DNA of 64,000 bases from Anoplopoma fimbria. Taxonomy: Eukaryota; Chordata; Actinopteri; Perciformes; Anoplopomatidae. Position numbers and translations under genes: made by a program. The stretch spans positions 6,811,787-6,875,786 of the forward strand of contig NC_072470.1 in the NCBI RefSeq assembly GCF_027596085.1, in the 5' to 3' direction. The first letter of the stretch is position 1, and each line of letters opens with the position of its first letter. Shown here in pieces: positions 1-17,910 of the stretch. A model generated the notes under the pieces. It saw only the letters and a program-made list of their open reading frames with translations. It did no database searches and had not been told where the DNA came from.

Positions 1-2242
1 TCGGCCAGCTGCCCGTTTGTCTCTAACCCCCTGCTTATACTCGCCGTCTTTCCAAGCTGTCCACTAGCTGCCAGGTGCTCAGAAGTTTCTTGCTCGGTGT
101 GCTCCTCTTTTAGACGCTGCCTCTACCTGTCGGCTCCATTCCTGGCTAACCTTTTCCTCGCCACCTCTCTCTGTGTCTGTCACAAATAAATGTGTTTGCA
201 CTAAAAACAGACTAATCCCTTGTGGATTCTTAAAGCCACCAACCTGATCGTCTGTACGCTGCCTGTTCCCTTCACTGCCCAGTTTGTTGGGCTGGTATCC
301 TTCTATTTGTTGAGGTATTTACATTTCTCTTTGGACCGCTGGACCTAGTTCTCTTTCCAGAGCTGGAGACATGTTTTAGCAGAAATATTAAAGCTAAAGC
401 AATAAAAATAAATTTACAACATGGCTTTTCTGAATCCTCAGTGAAGAGTTTTTATATTTCAAAATACCGGAATTAGTTTAATTCATTGATCTCCATTAGA
501 ATAAAGTGGAGGCAGCTCCAACTACAAAGCTTCGATACAGAGGATTCATTTTCATGGACAGATGGCTTTTAAGGCTCAATGACACGTTAGACCTTTCTAG
601 CCATGGGTACAGTGTTGTTGTCCTATAGAGCCTCCACTGTCATTTCTATGATTCCAGTCGTTTCATGGGCATAATATGTATGTAATGTATTTCTTTAACA
701 TGAATAAGAGCTTTAAAGCCATCCAGGCACGAATTATTTAGCATTAATCCTCACCTCGCTGCACATCGGCCCTTACATCCCTGACGCGTTGCATGCTTGC
801 TAACATTATAAATATAGGTTCATTACATTCACTTCAATCAGATGTCAAATTACCCTTCTGCCATTTTAAAAATGTAAAACCTGTTACTAGGTAACGGTAA
901 GGTAAAAACTCATCAATGCATCATGACACTCTCAGAGCATACCTGCCTTCTACATCACATCGTGATCATTGATTATCGATGGCGACGGCGAAAACGAGGA
1001 CGATTGCTTGATGGTTTTCAAATCTTGTCACTATATTTGGCTTTAAGGTATTTCTAAAAGAAGAAAGTATTTTTTAAAAGAGTATTTCCCGCCGCTTGAT
1101 CATTCAGTCACAAAGTGAAGTGATTGGATCTCAAATAGTTGCTCAGTCTTGGATTGCCAACCTATTTTTCATCTGGCTTCTTTTTTTTTTTTTCCATTAC
1201 CAGGAGACTGTGTGCAAGTGTGTGCGCTCAGAGTGGAGTTGTGTGTTATAGATGGGCAGCAGAAGGCGGTTTAAGTGTTTGGCTCTGATGCTGATTTCAG
1301 TGTTGTGTAAGGTTCAGTGACCTTGCTTGGTATTCGTGCGAGTGTGTGTTTGTGTGTGTGTGTGTGTGCGCGTCTCAGTCAGGAAGTGCACGATCTGTCC
1401 TGCAGCAAAATGGAGTCATGCTATCTCCATCTCCCTATATTGTGATCTAATTTTATCCACGGTGTGATTGTGCTTGTGCATGTGTGTTTAGGTGTGGGAT
1501 TTCCGCTCTGCTGAGTATAGTGGAGGTGAGAAAGTGCTGCAGTGTCTTGTTTCCCCCCCCACCACAACACAACACAAACCAACAGAAACACAAACACACT
1601 TTGCACTTGTCTGTGAGGTCAATTATCAGTCATTCACAGTTTCAGCGCAACTGGTATTTTAGCAAATTTGTAAATACAAGGCATATGATAATTACAGTAA
1701 TAATCCAAGTAATCATACAGCGAAGGTTTTCTTGGTTCTCTACGAGTGTTTGGTCAAGTGCTTGTCCACTTAATGGAAGTGTTCACAATTCCTTAAAGTT
1801 GAACTTGGGACAGACCTGCATCAAGGAGTTTGTTGATTACCCTTTCAAGCACAGTGTACAGAAGTTAAAGGTTTGGTGCACACATTTTCAAAAAAATATG
1901 AACATTGTCACCTCCCTGCTTCAATTTTCATTACTGTCAACCAAAGAATTAGCCCCAATGAAACAAGGACACAAGTTGTGTTGAATTGAACTAATTCAGA
2001 GACAGACAGCTCTAAACCTGCATCGATAAAACCCAAACTATCTCCATGATACCACCAGAGGTGAGTGAGAAATCTTAATTTAGGTGAACTGATCCTTTTA
2101 AATGATTTTGAGGAACAGAGGCTAACAAGCACTCGGCTTAGGTCGAAGTGAATAACATCGCTCCGTTGTTTTTGTGTCTTGTGCAGTCATGCGCTCTCAT
2201 CAGACATAACCGATTTCACATGACGTGCGACCTTCACACATG

Positions 2243-2297
<55 letters not shown>

Positions 2298-2772
2298 CAC
2301 ACACAAAGAGATTCACACACGTATCTCCAGACACTCTTGATAGCAGACTTGTGAAAGATAATCAACTTTCCACGGATTTAAATCCAGGTGTCACGCAATA
2401 TGTGGTCCATTTTTTATTTCTTGCTGGTAAGTCGACCAAAATTCAGTCCGTGCTTTTGAGCCCAGAGGATAAATTCCAACGTCAGTGTTTTTTGGCATGG
2501 GAGCAGCATCACGCTCTGAATGAAGTTACATAAGTGAGAGATACAAAAGACTACGGGTCATCTGAAGCATTTACTTGTTTGCTATTTGGAGGGTGCTGGC
2601 TTCCAGCTACAGCTGCTATCTTATCTTCTTTCTCTCCCGATCTCACACTAACCCTATTAACCCATTTCAGGCTCTGTCCCCAGATCCTCCAAATAAAAGC
2701 GTGCAATAAAAAGAGGAAGCCTTTTCATCCCCTTGCCTCCTCTTTCTCTCCCTCTACTTCCATTTCATGCAG
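1..2772 (+). other. app: app intron upstream of the first visible exon
   Basis: No coding exon is recognisable. I looked for the cysteine-rich Kunitz inhibitor exon and the short OX-2-type exon that precede the exon-9 equivalent in mammals and saw neither. The stretch holds a (GT)n run near 1345-1370, a long (CA)n run at 2246-2304 and otherwise ordinary AT-rich intron sequence. Confidence 0.75.
2246..2304. repeat. (CA)n microsatellite
   Basis: Nearly pure CA dinucleotide run in the first visible app intron. Confidence 0.95.
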
Positions 2773-9494
<6,722 letters not shown>

Positions 9495-9523
9495 GGAGAA
9501 CGTCACATGTACACAGCACACAT

Positions 9524-9563
<40 letters not shown>

Positions 9564-11935
9564 TCTCCTCCCACACATCAAACACCTCCCCTCCCTTTCC
9601 TCCCCAATCCCCTCCCCCCCTCCTCGAATAGCCCCACGTCTCCACGAGGCAGTGTGGCAAAGATCATTGAGTGACTGAAATAGTCAGTTACAACCATACT
9701 GGAGCGACTGTAGCTGGGGTTTTCTTTCATTTTCTGCCTGGGCGGACACTGTGGCCAAGCCAGTTTGCTCACTTTATCGGAGCAAGACGCCTTTTAATTA
9801 AAGAAAGACGTTTTTACACGTTGCTCCGTCCGGGCCTGCTGACGTATGAGGGGAAAAAAAAGAAAAGGCCCCGCCCAGCGCCTCGAAACAAACCCTCTTT
9901 TTGGGGAAAGAAGCGCTTTCTCTCCACGCTGATTCAGGGCCATTGTGTAGTCTGGGTGTTTTGGCGTGGGACGGTTTAGGTGTGGACTTGTGTAGGCAAA
10001 TCTGACCACTGATCAGTGTGATTTTTAGGCGCACGCTCACCCTGGGTCTCATTTACAAAAATTGTTTGCATTATCGTCATTTTAAGTCATGATTAAACAT
10101 ATGGACATATTGATTTGTTTCTATCATATTCTTTGTAATCATTATATAATGAAACTTAGGCTTAAATCAAGCAACATGATTTTTCTAAATGAGGTCCAGT
10201 GTTTCCCCACAAACTGCACCACTACTGCACTCACTCTACAGTCTACACTGGAGTATCCCCTCCTCCTCCTCCTCCTCCTCCTCCCTCATCTCTCCCCTCC
10301 ATCCTCTTTTCTTTAGGCATTCTTACCATAGCTGGGCTGTGTTAAGTCACGCAAGGCTCTTAAGGATATTTGGAGATGCTGATGATAATGAATATGTTGA
10401 TGACGACGGTAATAATTATGTATTCTGAATGAGCTGTTTTTTATTTTAGAGTTTTTTCTCTTTTCGTTTCCAGTTTTGTTTTTCAAAAAAGAATGAAAAC
10501 AGAGGGGGAAAAAAAAGTCAACCGATGTAAAGTCCTTTTTTTAAATTGCGTGTAATGTTACTGAAGTAATGCTGAAGTCTTAGCTGTTCCTATGTAGTGC
10601 ATGACAACAATGACAACAGGATTTGGGGGAAAAAATACAAAAAAAAAAACAAGATCGTAACGCTGCTCTCTCTTGAGATCCTTTCTCACGTATAGATTGT
10701 CATTCTAGCAAGATTGTACATTTAGTATCTTCTCGTGATCACGTGAAATCAAACAATGAAAAATATATATAAATCTAGATGAACGGGCTCTGCTTTGATA
10801 TCGTGTAAAATACACATTTAAAAGAGATCTGTGATTTTGGAATTAAAGTGTGTTCCTCATGTCTTTTCTTTCTTAATTTTTTGTTTAAACCATGCTACGT
10901 TCCTGAAGCTACAGAAGGGGGGCTGGCTTCATCTCTGTTTGTATATTATTCTCATTCACTGAAATATATTATGTTAAAAATCCTCATGCATAGGGGCTCT
11001 CAGAAATCACCCCCTTATATATATATTATTATTTTATTTTTTGCTTTTTTGTTGATTTCATGTTTCTTTGTTTCTCGAAAAAGGGTATGTTGTGGGCGTG
11101 AAGGTTACAGGGAGTGGGAAGGGAAACGAAAAAATGGGCGGCATGGGGATGGGTTTGGATTATCTCTGCGTGTATGTTTTGTCATTCTCAGTCTGGTGTT
11201 TCGTCCAGTTGTAAGCCAACGCAGTTTTTTTGTTTTTTTTGGTTTGGTAATCATTTTGCTGGTAGAGCAAGTGGAGTGCTGAGAGGAGGAGGAGGAGGAG
11301 GAGGAAAGAGGGCAAGGTAGAGAGGAAATGACTTGCAGTTCCGGATGGATAGCCCGCCAGCCTGTGTATATAATGGATTTTCACTCCCCAGCACCTCCCT
11401 TCCACTCCCTCCCTTGCCTGCTTTCCCTCCAGGCATGCTGCTCACCTCTCCGTCATCAACGCACACTTGACTCCTCAGAGGCAGAGCACCGTCGCCTGTA
11501 TATAGATGGCAGGCGTTCACCATTGAGAGAGCTGCAATGAGTCAGGGGCAGGGATGTGAAAGCAGGGATGAAATATGAGTGTCCGTTCATCTTCATTCAG
11601 TTAGCTCATGTTAAAGGTTTGTCACTCACCATCTCAACAATACATCGAAAGAAATACAGTCACTTCTCACTCATGGCTAGGTAAGATCTGTGAGGAAATG
11701 GTGTTCATATGGAGGCTGCAGTTGGGTGGGTCCTTGGTTTTCAGAGTGTGCTCATTAGAAGCCCAACAGAGGGCAGTAGAGTAGAAGAGGAAGCAGGATT
11801 TTCTTTCTATCTTTTTTCTGCGGGTTATATATTGGTTTTGTTCTCCACTGTGTAATATTGTGCAGGCATTTGCATTGACTGGGAAAACGCTTTCTACACT
11901 GTATTCCATAATAAAGTTTTGAATGTACATACAAA
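9495..11935 (+). other. app: app 3' UTR
   Basis: About 2.4 kb from the stop codon to a canonical AATAAA at 11910-11915. An ATTAAA at 10842-10847, followed by GT/T-rich sequence, could be an earlier poly(A) site. Contains a (CA)n run at 9529-9559, a (CTC)n run at about 10260-10283 and a (GGA)n run at about 11283-11303. The true end is inferred, not shown. Confidence 0.7.
11910..11915 (+). terminator. app: app poly(A) signal AATAAA
   Basis: Canonical hexamer; the first strong one after the stop codon and before the next gene's promoter. Confidence 0.65.
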
Positions 11936-12100
11936 TGCTGCGACTATGTGTTTTTGATGTTTAATGCACACTTGCTTTCTTTGTTCATCCGGTTTTATTC
12001 TTGTAATTTGTGTCTAGATCTTTGGTATTAATAATCAGAAAGGTATTAATGTGAAAACTGATACTGTAATGGAGCATTTCAGGAGAGGTCAGTCTCAGAC

Positions 12101-12362
12101 AGAAACATTACATTACATTACAGTCATTTAGCAGACGCTTTTATCCAAATCGACTTACAATAAGTGTATTCAACATAGGTATTCAAGAGAACTACTAGTC
12201 ACCAGAAGTCACAAGTGCATCTCCTTTCTTAAACAAGCATCTAAGAGCATAAACCAGAGGAAAAACCTGCACACTGGAGCCGACAGGGATTTAGTGTGTT
12301 GCTCAAGGACACATCAGAGGGCTGCCTGACACAGATGACCCCAGGTCATTTTGCCAACAGTT
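12101..12362. repeat. Teleost dispersed repeat (CATTTAGCAGACGC family)
   Basis: Begins with repeated ATTACATTACA and the widespread fish-genome motif CATTTAGCAGACGCTTTTAT, followed by CGACTTACAATAAGTG, with GCTCAAGGACACATC further in. I recognise the family as high-copy in teleosts but cannot assign its class securely from memory. Only one edge is clear. Confidence 0.7.
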
Positions 12363-12780
12363 GAAATAATTTGCATTAAACTGAGGTCAAACCTATGTTT
12401 TTGGTGGACCACATCAAAACTTGACTATACTATCGAGCCAAGGTGGCCATGAGCAAGGCGATAATCCCCTAATTACTCGGTTGGGGGCACCTGACCATGG
12501 CCAAGGTGAAATTACAAATAGTAAACCGGTCTGGGATAACTACAATTGTAGTGTAAAGAGTCAAAATAAAAAAAGACACATGTGTTCCAGTATAAAATAC
12601 CCATACTATAAACTATAAACAGCAACAGATTATGTCAAAAATTATTTAAATTCAACAATATTTATTATATATATATATATATTAATATATATATATTAAT
12701 TAATAATATATATATATATATATATAAATTAATTAATATATATATATATATATAAATATATATATATTCTAATTTGGTTG
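12363..12780. other. Intergenic, AT-rich
   Basis: No gene seen. Holds an (AT)n/TTAATTAA-type tract at 12661-12771 that can fold back on itself. The expected gabpa gene is not here. Confidence 0.8.
12661..12771. repeat. (AT)n / TTAATTAA low-complexity tract
   Basis: About 110 bp of alternating TA and AATTAA blocks, self-complementary at many registers, ending 20-50 bp upstream of the atp5pf promoter motifs. Confidence 0.95.
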
Positions 12781-12818
12781 ATTTGGGACACTTTGGTGTT
12801 GTGAGGTCAACCTAAATA

Positions 12819-12908
12819 TGCGCAGCGCTGCGCAAAGGCGGCGCCATGTTGACGTCCTCGAACACCTTAAAAGCTCCCACAATGCACCGCGGTCCTCCAC
12901 ATCCGGAT
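12819..12908 (+). promoter_or_regulatory. atp5pf: atp5pf promoter motif cluster
   Basis: A perfect 16-bp GC palindrome TGCGCAGCGCTGCGCA (12819-12834) resembles an NRF1 site. GCCATGTTG (12843-12851) resembles YY1 and TGACGTC (12850-12856) a CRE. CTCCCACAATGCACCGCG (12874-12891) fits the ZNF143/THAP11 element. ATCCGGAT (12901-12908) has an ETS core. NRF1, YY1 and ETS sites are typical of nuclear genes for mitochondrial proteins. Motif matches are by eye. Confidence 0.65.
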
Positions 12909-12934
12909 CTGGTCCTGAGAGTGTCAAACCCAAG
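12880..12934 (+). other. atp5pf: atp5pf 5' noncoding exon (start inferred)
   Basis: A strong donor AAG/GTGAGTAACG lies at 12934/12935 just after the promoter motifs. The next acceptor, TGCAG at 13668, sits directly before the start codon, so the first exon is noncoding. The transcription start is a guess. Confidence 0.6.
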
Positions 12935-13292
12935 GTGAGTAACGCTACTGAGTTAAAACAAATACTATTAAACATTTAACTGTGCATTATTTTTCATACT
13001 GATATATAATTATACTTATTGTTAGTGAGTGTTATGTTAGCATGACTGCAGCGCAGTAGAGGACATTTGAAAGCTATCTTAGCATGTTAGCATTAGCTAG
13101 GTGCTACAAAGTCATATGCTCAGCTAGCATTAGCTATGCTACTGCTAAGGCTAGCTAGCTCCAGCTAACACTTAGTGCATTGGTTTAAATGCATTAAAAG
13201 CATGTGACATGTTTTGCTGTATGACCTGACTCTAGTTGTACGTTTGCACGTGTCCTCCTGACGTTTGCACATGCTGTCATGTGTTCAGGGAC

Positions 13293-13608
13293 ATGCTGTC
13301 ATAATAATTATAATAATAATAATAATAATTTTAATAATAATAATAACTTTATTTATATAGCACCTTTTAAAAACAAGGTTTACAAAGTGCTTCAACAGAC
13401 AAGGCAGCAAAACAGTGCAATAGATGAAACAATCATTAGGATAAAATTAAACTAAGAACAACAAAATGAAATAACAAGTGACAATCAAATAATCAAACAA
13501 AATGAAGTGAAATAGGTAAACATAAAATAGTAAACGAATATAAGATAAAATACTAAAACCAATTAAAACGACGACATCACATAAAAGCCATTCTGTAAAA
13601 ATGACTGT
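13293..13608 (-). mobile_element. Retroposed fish repeat in atp5pf intron 1, with target-site duplication
   Basis: A 316-bp insertion is flanked by identical 20-bp copies of GCTGTCATGTGTTCAGGGAC at 13273-13292 and 13609-13628. Its left end is an (ATA)n tract followed by TTTATTTATATAGCACCTTT and ACAAAGTGCTTCAA, a common teleost retroelement 3' tail in reverse orientation. The same tail family appears in the spacer of the large palindrome near 42,508. Class (SINE or truncated LINE) is uncertain. Confidence 0.8.
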
Positions 13609-13668
13609 GCTGTCATGTGTTCAGGGACTGGATAACATCATAACCAGGGTGTCTCTTTGCTCCTGCAG

Positions 13669-13838
13669 ATGGCTCTTCATCGTTTGTTCCAGCTGTCCTC
13701 CCTGCTGCGCTCCGCAGTCAGCCTGACCCTGCGCAGGAACATGGGGCTCTCTGCAGTCCTCTTCAACAAGGCCAAAGACCTGGACCCCATCCAGAAACTG
13801 TTCCTGGACAAGATCCGGGACTACAAAACTAAGAGCCA
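13669..13838 (+). CDS. atp5pf: atp5pf coding exon 1
   Basis: 170 bp from ATG to AAGAGCCA before donor GTAAGTCA; carries the presequence and the DPIQKLF block. Confidence 0.95.
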
Positions 13839-15089
13839 GTAAGTCATATACACCCACATGACATGCCCCACTTGTTTAGAGTTGACTGATCAGAATCCAG
13901 ATGGAGGGATGGTAGAAATGAATCATTTTGTTGGTCAAACATTGCTCTTGAATGATGATCGCCATGTTGGCTGCCATCAGCCAAGAGGCAAATAAAGTGA
14001 CATTCACCAATGGCAGTGGCCGATTTTTACATGTTGTGTTGCATCAATTTTGCACCTGCTAAATATTGTGTACGGAATCGTCCCAGAATTTTACAATTGC
14101 TGCATCCTAGAAGATAGAATCAGATGGTGACAAAAGCGACTTTTTGGCTTCTTCACCATCAACTGAATATCAGTCCTTGCTGCTGACGCATTTACATCTC
14201 CTCCACTCATCGCTGTCACACTCATCTTTTGAATATTATTTGATGCCTTTGTCCTCACCCAGGTCCTCAGGTGGCATTGTGGATGCAGGGCCAGCTTACC
14301 AGAAGAACGTTTCTGAAGAGGTAGTCAAACTGCAGAGGCTCTATGGCGGAGGAGACCTCGTCAAGTTCCCTGATATCAAATTCACAGGTTAGTTTGGGCT
14401 TATGTTGGTTTACATTGTTTACTGTGAGTGTTCTTTGTCTTCTGTCCTAATTGTTCCTTATTATTATTATTATTATTATTATTAATTAAAAACACAAATA
14501 TGTTGCTAAAAGTGGGTGGAACAAATCAAAACTACAGCTTCTTTTTTACTTTGATTTGCTTAGAATAACAATGTAAAGATGTGTTAGAACGGGCCAATGT
14601 GACCCAGACAGGGTGTTTCTTAACTGATAACAAAAGAGTTTGCATTTAAAATTGTCCTATCATAGTAAAATCCAGAATTATGATCAGCCACACCTTTGGA
14701 ATTACAATAAGATGTGCTTTTTAAATTGCTAGACTCTTTTTAAATACAATACTTTCTGAGATGTTTTGCTTCCACACAATTTAACAGTTCCCTTTCATCA
14801 GTATTTTTTCCTTTGCCACTAGAGAGACTCACTTTGATTTGCTGCTTTGTCTGTGTCTATATAAAGCGCGTAGATAGTGACACTGTATTAATGAAGCTTG
14901 ATCTAGCTAGTTGCTACATATTGTTGTAGTCTAGATTTCAAACCTAATTTGAAGTATTTGTAATGTGTTGTAAAGTTGCAATATGTTTTAATTCAAAACT
15001 CAGGGAATAACTAACAAACAACTTTCACTAACTGTATTCTTTTTTAATTTTATTTTTCAGAGCCCAAGCTTGACGAAACGGCCAAGTGA
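13669..15089 (+). CDS. atp5pf: ATP synthase peripheral stalk subunit F6 (coupling factor 6), complete
   Basis: Coding exons 13669-13838, 14263-14387 and 15061-15089 join to a 107-residue protein (human is 108). Start MALHRLFQLSSLLRSAVSLT and RRNMG form a basic, amphipathic mitochondrial presequence. The mature part begins near NKAKDLDPIQKLFLDKIRDY, the family hallmark, and continues SGGIVDAGPAYQ and FPDIKF, ending DETAK. F6 belongs to the peripheral stalk of mitochondrial complex V, holding F1 against FO. The ATG is the first base after a splice acceptor, so the 5' UTR is a separate exon. The gene lies between app and jam2, as its human orthologue ATP5J does. Confidence 0.97.
13839..14262 (+). 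other. atp5pf: atp5pf intron
   Basis: Nothing recognisable inside; a pyrimidine-rich region ends in CACCCAG. Confidence 0.85.
14263..14387 (+). CDS. atp5pf: atp5pf coding exon 2
   Basis: 125 bp; encodes SSGGIVDAGPAYQKNVSEEV and LQRLYGGGDLVKFPDIKFT. Confidence 0.95.
14388..15060 (+). other. atp5pf: atp5pf intron
   Basis: AT-rich; a (TTA)n microsatellite at 14459-14483. No other feature. Confidence 0.85.
15061..15089 (+). CDS. atp5pf: atp5pf last coding exon
   Basis: 29 coding bp completing the protein with EPKLDETAK and TGA at 15087-15089, after acceptor TATTTTTCAG. Confidence 0.93.
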
Positions 15090-15138
15090 ATGCTGTCCAT
15101 GTTGTAAATCTCCTACATGTCACAAATATGTTGTATTT

Positions 15139-15144
15139 AATAAA
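15139..15144 (+). terminator. atp5pf: atp5pf poly(A) signal AATAAA
   Basis: Canonical hexamer 50 bp after the stop codon; gives a very short 3' UTR. Confidence 0.85.
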
Positions 15145-15165
15145 AAGATGATGGATTGAACCATG

Positions 15166-16510
15166 ATATACTGGTTGCCAATTAAAGTGATTTAATGAGA
15201 TTTTGAATACTTCTATTGCTTCCGAACAACTCTCGACATGGCCGATGGCTGAGTTATCTGTACTCGGTTAACTCAGCCATCGACAGTGCTTAAAACAGCA
15301 GAAGTGCTGACAGAGCAAACATTGTTTACCTGAGGGCCAACCGTAGTGTTCATGCTTCGCGACCACGACTGTGTTGTCAGTAGTAACTGTTGTATGAGAG
15401 CAGTGTAGGGCGGAGGTCGGAATTTAGCCAGTTGGGCACTCTCGCATGCAGGAAAATGCAATAAGACAAGTCAAGGTGAGGCTCGGATAACACATTACTA
15501 CACTATGTCTTTAAATAGCAAGTTGTTTGTTGCTATATTAATGCTCCAAATCCCGTATATTGTACCTTTTTTAAGCTGCCCCTGATGGTTGCCACATACT
15601 GTCACTGTTATTTTAGGTAGGGTTGTACAGTCGATCAAGTATTAAAATGCTGTCTATACTTTTGTGATGCTTGAATGATTTCTGCATTAAAACTCTTAAA
15701 TATGTCACATTGTAAAGGTAAATGACAAATATTTAAATTTAGCTTGTGAAGTATCGGAAATCATTTTCTGTTAATGATCAATATTTTAAGATTTTTTTCT
15801 AGTCAGCATTCTGACTGGGCAACTGTGTTGCGACTGATCCAAGGCTTTGTAGTCAATATTGGTCTTGAAAATCAATTTTATGTAATTATAAAACAAAGGC
15901 CACTGATGGAGAAGGCAGGACCGTTCTGCGTCCTCTGGTTCTGATATGGGGTTTTTTGTCGTGATTTTTAAAGCTGCCACAAAGCGCAGTTCTAATTGTT
16001 GGATTGATTAAGACTAGGTCCCACCATGTGCAGGCAGAGAAAAGTAACATGCAGTTTGACTTCAGCACTTTAGTCCTCTGATTTTGTTGGTTTGCTGTCC
16101 ATTGCGTCCATACAATAAATTGTCTGTTAGAAGAGTTTGAAAGCATAGTATGTCAAAGGAAGTCATTACGTTGCAGTATAGTACAGGGATCTTCTGATCA
16201 TTCATTTTGTTCATATTTCCTCACCGCACACTTTGGAGCTTTTAGTGCGGCAGGTTGTCTCCCATTTCACTTTTTTGTTACAAAAAAACGATCCTATTTG
16301 TGTCACTGCGTGTGAGGGATGGTAAGCTGGATAATTGGCAAAATCTGGTTGTCTCTGCCTGATGATGTGTCGTGATTGTCGCGTTGAGATGCAGGCGTAA
16401 CTAGTCATAGTAGGCATTGATTTGTTTACTATATATTTGTTTTATTTATGTGAATTCTTAAGGAAAAGTTGGATTTTTTTAAATTACATGCTCTTGACAT
16501 TACCCCAAAA
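15166..16510. other. Intergenic sequence
   Basis: No gene seen on either strand. The only distinct structure is a perfect hairpin at 15243-15282. Confidence 0.75.
15243..15282. repeat. Perfect 14-bp hairpin
   Basis: CGATGGCTGAGTTA at 15243-15256 is matched exactly by its reverse complement at 15269-15282, with a 12-nt loop. It lies about 100 bp past the atp5pf poly(A) signal. Confidence 0.95.
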
Positions 16511-16625
16511 CAAGATAAGATAAGATAATCCTTTATTAGTCCCGCAGCGGGGAAATTTGCAGGCTTACAGCAGCATAGAGTTAAAGTGCACACAAGAGAC
16601 ATAGTAAAGAAAGACAAGATAAAAT
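16511..16625. repeat. Teleost dispersed repeat (GATAAGATAATCCTTTATTAG family)
   Basis: Short copy starting with repeated GATAA and the familiar fish motif CCTTTATTAGTCCCGCAGCG followed by GGGAAATTTGCAGG. Probably the tail of a retroelement; class not resolved. Confidence 0.65.
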
Positions 16626-16678
16626 AGAAACAATTTTAGGAAGTTTCAAATAAAATATTTCTGTTTTTCTGTATACGA

Positions 16679-17410
16679 TGTATTTTTTTGACATACTATA
16701 CCATGACTTTTTTCAACATGCTATAGTATGACATTTTTTTGACATACCATACCATGATTTTTTTCGACATGCTATAGTATGAATATTTCTCGGCTTACTA
16801 TACTATGACTTTTTTTCAACTTATTTCGACATACTATAGCATGAATGTTTTTCAACTTTTTGCGACCTACTATAGCATGACTTTTTCGACATGCTATAGT
16901 ATGACATTTTTTTCGACTTTCTTTGACATACGATACTATGACTTTTAGTTGGGTTTTTTTAAAATACTATACTATGGCTTTTTTCGACATACTATAGTAT
17001 GAATGTTTTTTCGACATACCATACTATGACTTTTTTCAACGTACTGTAGCATGAATTTTTGTGGACTTTTTTCAACATACTATGCTATGGCTTTTTTCAA
17101 CCTACTATAGCAGGAATGTTTTTTCGACTTTTTTCGACATACTATGCTATGGCTTTTTCCGACATACTACAGTATGACAGTTTTTTTCAACATACTATCC
17201 TATGACTTTTTTCGACATACTATACTATGGCTTTTTTCAACCTACTGAAGCATGAATGGTTTTTTTACATACCATACTATGACTTTTAGTTGGGTTTTTT
17301 CGACATACTATAGTATGACTTTTTTCGACATACTATAGTATGAATGTTTTTTTGACATACCATACTATGACTTTTTTCAACGTACTATAGCATGAATGTT
17401 TTTTGACTTT
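16679..17410. repeat. Outer satellite block, left (array A)
   Basis: Degenerate tandem monomers of TTTTTTCGACATACTATA(C/G)(T/C)ATGACT type, about 25-45 bp each. They are in the opposite orientation to the large array at 23,035. Many monomers contain the perfect palindrome CATACTATAGTATG. The mirror counterpart is at 54,681-55,390. Confidence 0.9.
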
Positions 17411-17754
17411 TTAAGTTTCATTTTTTAATTTACTAATTACATTTTGTTAACTTGATTACAGTGCAGCTCCATGCGTTAAGTGTGAAGTACAATTGCATGT
17501 GTAACACAGAGCATGCATAGTGGTTCACATGTTTTTTTAACAAAATATTAAATATTAAACCTTACTTTACTAGCCCAAATCTTTCAGTAAGTCTGGTTAG
17601 TACGTACATATTATTGTTTTTAATTTAGGTAAAAAGATATTTCTAATTTCTTTAAAATAAAGTAATGATTCAAAGAAACTTGACTGTGAAAAAACAATGT
17701 ATCAGTGTTAATACCCACATTTCATTCATGGTTGTTTATATTTGAAATGAATGC
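17411..17754. other. Left shoulder sequence, mirrored on the far right
   Basis: Non-satellite DNA. ATTACATTTTGTTAACTTGA, CAGTGCAGCTCCATGC and CATGTGTAACACAGAGCATG recur as the reverse complement at 54,223-54,660. The left copy lacks roughly 350 bp present between these blocks on the right. Beyond about 17,560 the similarity ends. Confidence 0.8.
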
Positions 17755-17786
17755 AATAGTATAGTATGTCAAAAAGTTGAAAAAAG
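17755..17786. repeat. First monomer of array B, cut off by the L1 insertion
   Basis: ATAGTATAGTATGTCAAAAA is in the same orientation as the array resuming at 23,035. Its end, AAAAAGTTGAAAAAA at 17771-17785, is one copy of the L1 target-site duplication. Confidence 0.85.
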
Positions 17787-17910
17787 AATCTGGCAACCCT
17801 GGCTATGGAGTAGACGTGTTTGCGGGAAGCTCCGCCTCAACTTTTCTTTTTACCTCACTTATTGTTCTTAATTTAAATTTTGGCGAGTTTGAACTAACAA
17901 GAAAGACAAA

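Noticed and set aside
1744..2354. Open frames made of (CA)n or (TG)n runs, here and at 3076-3264, 9288-9660, 56810-57016 and 61608-62018
   Set aside because: They owe their length to dinucleotide repeats lacking stop codons.
1..2772. Kunitz (KPI) exon of app
   Set aside because: No cysteine pattern of that domain in any frame between acceptor- and donor-like sites.
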